A stretch of 64,000 bases of DNA, taken from Haemonchus contortus. Its lineage: Eukaryota; Nematoda; Chromadorea; Rhabditida; Trichostrongylidae. The translations under genes and the position numbers were made by a program. Location: the NCBI GenBank assembly GCA_000469685.2, contig LS997566.1:24636432-24700431 (forward strand), written 5' to 3'. This document shows, one piece after another, positions 60,659 through 64,000 of this stretch. A model generated the notes under the pieces. It saw only the letters and a list, made by a program, of their open reading frames with translations, was not told the DNA's origin and ran no database searches. Each line of letters begins with the position of its first letter. Position 1 is the first letter of the stretch.

Positions 60659-61400
60659 AGATGTATAAATTTTTGATCTCAGCCCCCACCTCTTTGCAAA
60701 TCCTGCCCATTTCAGACTTCGAACCACATTACTTTTATGGTCTTCAGACACCTTTCTTCCCGCGTTCTAAAACGCACCTGAAAAGACTTAATGATTTTGA
60801 TGTAAGCCCCGCCCACTTCAGTGCCAATGCCGCCCAGTTCTGGGATCTGACCACATTTGTTCTACTACATCATACCACTTTTCCCGCATCTCAGAACGTT
60901 TCCGAATAGAGTTATAAATTTTTAATCTAAGCCCCGCCCACTTTTGGGGTTTGGCCACATTTGTTCTTTTACACCTTAGTACCTTTCTGCCGCATCCTAA
61001 AACGTTTCTGAATAGAGTTATAAATTTTTGATCTAAGCCCCGCCCATTTAAGTGTAAAACCCGCCCTCTTTAAGGATTTGACCACATCTGTTCTACTACA
61101 TCATACCACTTTCTCCCGCATCTCAGAACGTTTCCGAATAGAGTTATGAATTTTTAATCTAAGCTCCGCCCACTTAAGTGCCAACCACGCCCACTTCTAG
61201 GATTTGACCACATTTGTTCTTTGACACCTTACAACCTTTTTGCCGCATCCTGGAACGTTTCTGAACAGAGTTATGATTTTTTGATCTAAGCTCTGCCCAC
61301 TTTAGTGCCAACCACGCCCACTTCTGGGATTTGACCACATTTGTTCCAATACCTCTAACCACTTTTTTCCCGCACTCTAGAACGTTTCCAAGCAAAGTTG
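60659..61400 (+). repeat. GC-box tandem repeat, six units of 105-125 bp
   Basis: Units start with a GAGTTATAAATTTTTGATCT-like block, at about 60659, 60782, 60909, 61015, 61139 and 61263. Each contains AAGCCCCGCCCACTT, GATTTGACCACATTTGTTCT and CCCGCATCTCAGAACGTTTC variants. Units 2 and 4 share CTACTACATCATACCACTT; units 3 and 5 share a different middle (ACACCTTA..ACC). This shows expansion of a two-unit block of about 230 bp. Confidence 0.88.
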
Positions 61401-61920
61401 CGTTCTTTTTTGAAAAGTGGCTTTCGTCTCAACGCACGTCCGCCCATCGTGGGCGGGGCTTCGCTAAGCTTACGCATACCCAACACGCATGAGGCCCTGC
61501 TCACCTTTCCTCTTTTTTCCTGGCCTTTGCGCTTAAATGAATCGAGTTATGAGTACATTTGAAGGGTACCGCCCATTTTGAGAAAGCTCCGCCCACAGCA
61601 CGTGGGTCTCCTCCTTCTGTTTTGTTGACCCAATCCTACCTTTGAACATTTTTCCCCGGTGTTTGAACTTTTTCAAAGCGAAAATAAGATGTTTGACCGT
61701 TGGCACCGCACACTCCGGCACATGCCCCGCCCCCGGTGGGCGGAGCTCCGCAGAGCTCATATGTGCTCTGTTTATCTTGTCTCAAGCTCCACCAATCCCA
61801 GCTCCACCAACTTGTCCCGACCTCTAAAGGTGTATTTTCTGGTGAAACCGAATTGCGTGAACACACAGACATGTATACATACAAACAGACACACCAAACT
61901 TGTGGATTATATATAGAGAA

Positions 61921-62055
61921 ATATTGTATTATATTATATTATATTATATTATATTATATTATATTATATTATATTATATTATATTATATTATATTATATT
62001 ATATTATATTATATTATATTATATTATATTGTATTGTATTGTATTATATTATATT
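61921..62055 (+). repeat. (ATATT)n pentanucleotide array
   Basis: About 27 units, with GTATT variants near both ends. A few bases of the array reappear at 62954-62965 beyond the mariner derivatives, showing they inserted into it. Confidence 0.95.
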
Positions 62056-62056
62056 A

Positions 62057-62627
62057 GGTTGATGCATAATTAATGCGGATTTTTTTGCGGTTTTTTTTTC
62101 TCTCGATAGAATCAGAATATTGAGTTCGAGTTCTTTCCAGAAATGATCTACATGATTTCCTCTGCAAGAATATAATTAAAAAACCATCCGTATATTCGCG
62201 AAATGAGGCTTAACTACTTTGAGAAAGATTAGAAGGTGGCACAGTCATTCCGCGATCTCAGTAACTTTCCGGCGATCGAACAATCAGCCGGAGCCAACTA
62301 AGAGATGGGATTGCCCCTAAATCTGCCGTATTCACCAGCAGAAACATTGTGGATCATCTCGTCAACCATTCATCGGAAAAATGGCTAGAGAATAGAAGTT
62401 ACGTCGATTTGGATGACTTGATATCCGATGTCAAGGCGTGGATCGCCCGTAAGGATCAACACTTCTTCGCTTTTGGGATCCGACTAACTAATCAATGGGA
62501 AGCAGTGCTCGACGTAGATGGTGAATAAGTTCCGGAGTAATTATTCGAATATGTCTTTGCTCAGTATTTCTATAGTTTCTTTAAGTAAAATTTGCTGGAA
62601 AAAATCCGCAATAATTATGCGTCAACC
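62057..62627 (+). mobile_element. mariner derivative, internally deleted
   Basis: 571 bp between TA dinucleotides, with inverted ends GGTTGATGCATAATTAATGC and (reverse) GGTTGACGCATAATTATTGC. It retains a transposase N-terminal region (KVAQSFRDLSNFS in the better-preserved inverted copy at 62.8 kb) fused near PLNLPYSPAETL and a C-terminus (WIARKDQHFFAFGIRLTNQW, then EAVLDVDGE). The catalytic core is mostly missing. Confidence 0.82.
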
Positions 62628-62732
62628 TAATATATAGAGGCAGGTAAAATGCAGGGGAAATAGAAAATATCAAAATACTTCGTGTTTGACAGCCAGGAAA
62701 TCATGTGTACTTTCACTAGATCACCTAATGAA

Positions 62733-62953
62733 CGATCGCCGAAAAGTTACTGAGATCGCGAAAAGACTGTGCCACCTTCCAATCTTTCTCGAAGTATTCA
62801 ATCCTAATCTCGCGAATATGCGGATGGTTTTTTGAGTATATTCTTGTAGAGGAAATCAAGTAGATCATTTCTAGAAAAAACCCGAACTCAGCATTCGAAT
62901 TCTATCAAGAGAAAAAAAGCCGCGAAAAAATCCGCAATAATTATGCATCAACC
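62733..62953 (-). mobile_element. Inverted partial copy of the same mariner 5' end
   Basis: Reverse complement of 62057-62278, ending in TGCATCAACC next to TA. Its frame reads SKNHPHIREIRIEYFEKDWK, then VAQSFRDLSNFS, the mariner N-terminal region. With the preceding copy it makes a hairpin-like unit of about 900 bp. Confidence 0.82.
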
Positions 62954-63479
62954 TAATATTATATTGTAAACGATTCAAACCATCTACGTTCTCCCTTACC
63001 CTCACCAATCATTGCTGTTTCGCCAATATACTCATCACCACATTGCAAGTCGTTTTACGACCTCCCCAGAGCCCTATCCGGCAACTGGACAGATCACAAA
63101 GGTTTAGGTTCTACAAAGACGATCGAACAAACTGGATTGAAGAAGCAGCTTCCTAAATCTGAGGGGTGGCACGATACAGTAACAACTGACTTTTTCGAGC
63201 CCAACTTCTTTAGTCACTTTTCAATGGTGGCACGGACTTCATCAGAAATGAATGATAGTAACGAAGAAACCTCTCCGTCAATTAAGGTACACCGATGTCT
63301 GCGTATCATGTACTCTATCATGTACCACCTCATCGCGGTGATATGGTGACACCATAGCAAATGGTGGCTAACGGTACAAACGGTCACGTAGTACGCGTTG
63401 CCTGTCGTATGGGCGGCTTCCTTGTATCCCTGGCAAGGAATTAGGGAGTAACCGAGGCCAAACAAACTGCTCAAACAGC

Positions 63480-63627
63480 TAAAATTGCGCCCCAGTCCTG
63501 CGCACATCGGGTATGCTCCCCTACGGCGTCGGGGGAAGCCTCTATTGATGAGGGGCCATCTAATCTCGCATGGGAATCAGGACGTCATCGGAACCAGAAC
63601 CTTGGAAATCCTCCAAAATCGCGACAC
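63480..63627 (+). other. 5' leader of the RTE-type LINE
   Basis: GC-richer sequence directly upstream of the endonuclease frame (GCCCCAGTCCTGCGCACATC, then GGGAATCAGGACGTCATCGG). It is assigned to the element by position. A short similar stretch occurs at 23.85 kb. Confidence 0.45.
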
Positions 63628-64000
63628 ATGGACTGCCTTTTCGTCTGCTCGTATAACTGCTGCACTATAGCATCGGAAGCCAGCCTTCGGATGCTTTTGC
63701 GAAGTAGCCGGCTGGTTAAATATGGTGTTATCGCACTACATGAGACGGAAGGCAGAACAAAAACCATTCGAAAAACGGACCACAACGAGCTGCTCATCAT
63801 CGGACTCAAAGCGAACGGAAATGTTGGTGGAGTTGGTTTTCTGATCAATTCGACAATCGCCCACTTAGTAGACTCCATAACATCGTCAGCCCGCGTCTTG
63901 CCGTCCTCCGTCTGCGCACAAGCGACCGGGTTGCAATTTCTGTCATCAATGCATATGCACCTACATCGGTGGCGCCAGAGGAACAGCAGGAAGAGTTTTA
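63628..64000 (+). pseudogene. RTE-type LINE, AP endonuclease start, cut by window edge
   Basis: From ATG (MDCLFVCSYNCCTI) the frame carries endonuclease landmarks: SYN (catalytic Asn region), VKYGVIALHETEGR (the QETK Glu region) and NVGGVGFLINS. Near 63877 one missing base shifts the frame; the next frame continues SPRLAVLRLRTSDRVAISVI, then NAYAPTS, the expected following block. The element may be recent but is already frame-broken. The reverse transcriptase part would lie beyond the window. Confidence 0.78.

Noticed and set aside
61700..62062. 120-codon frame with a repetitive Tyr/Ile/Leu tail
   Set aside because: The tail is the ATATT array in translation.
1..64000. CRISPR arrays, operons, ribosome binding sites or phage modules
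   Set aside because: None seen. Direct repeats here are microsatellites, tandem satellites or transposon parts, and the gene structure is eukaryotic.

Overview
The window looks like animal genomic DNA from a parasitic roundworm, most likely a hookworm-like (strongylid) nematode. Short coding exons are separated by introns from 64 bp to nearly 5 kb with GT...(T)nCAG borders. Long open frames are almost absent. The space between exons is filled with SINEs, Tc1/mariner relics, MITEs, RTE-type LINE pieces and simple repeats. There is no sign of bacterial gene organisation. The species is my inference from the repeat families and intron style.

Left third (about 6.98-20.92 kb, minus strand): one well-supported gene emerges when short open segments are joined at splice sites. 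It has eight exons with consistent phases and encodes a 340-residue seven-transmembrane receptor of the rhodopsin type, with N1.50, D2.50, W4.50, P6.50 and a QPxxY-type TM7. Its DRY position reads NEF and the usual extracellular disulfide cysteines are missing. The introns carry a SINE split by a MULE-like MITE, two copies of a second MITE family and an older SINE.

Left edge (0-6.4 kb): an RTE-type reverse transcriptase C-terminal fragment, a complete MITE, a GC-rich open stretch and a miRNA-like hairpin. No complete gene is recognised.

Middle (21-51 kb): mostly unassigned intronic or intergenic DNA. It contains tRNA-derived SINEs, an internally deleted Tc1/mariner-type element (30.3-30.9 kb), a decayed Tc1 transposase (34.0-34.9 kb), a long GTT microsatellite, a fold-back repeat (48.7-49.0 kb) and a duplicated exon-like segment (38.2 and 39.7 kb). 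A few weak gene candidates are listed with low confidence.

Right third (51-64 kb): dense mobile DNA. It holds a mariner with roughly 185-bp inverted arms, a Tc1-type element with a SINE inside its transposase remnant (12-bp target duplication), a GC-rich tandem repeat with two-unit higher order, and an ATATT pentanucleotide array invaded by mariner derivatives. At the right edge begins an RTE-type LINE with its AP-endonuclease domain.

The receptor is the only gene whose function class I can support. Most of the rest is a layered record of transposition, whose order can be read from nested insertions and target-site duplications.
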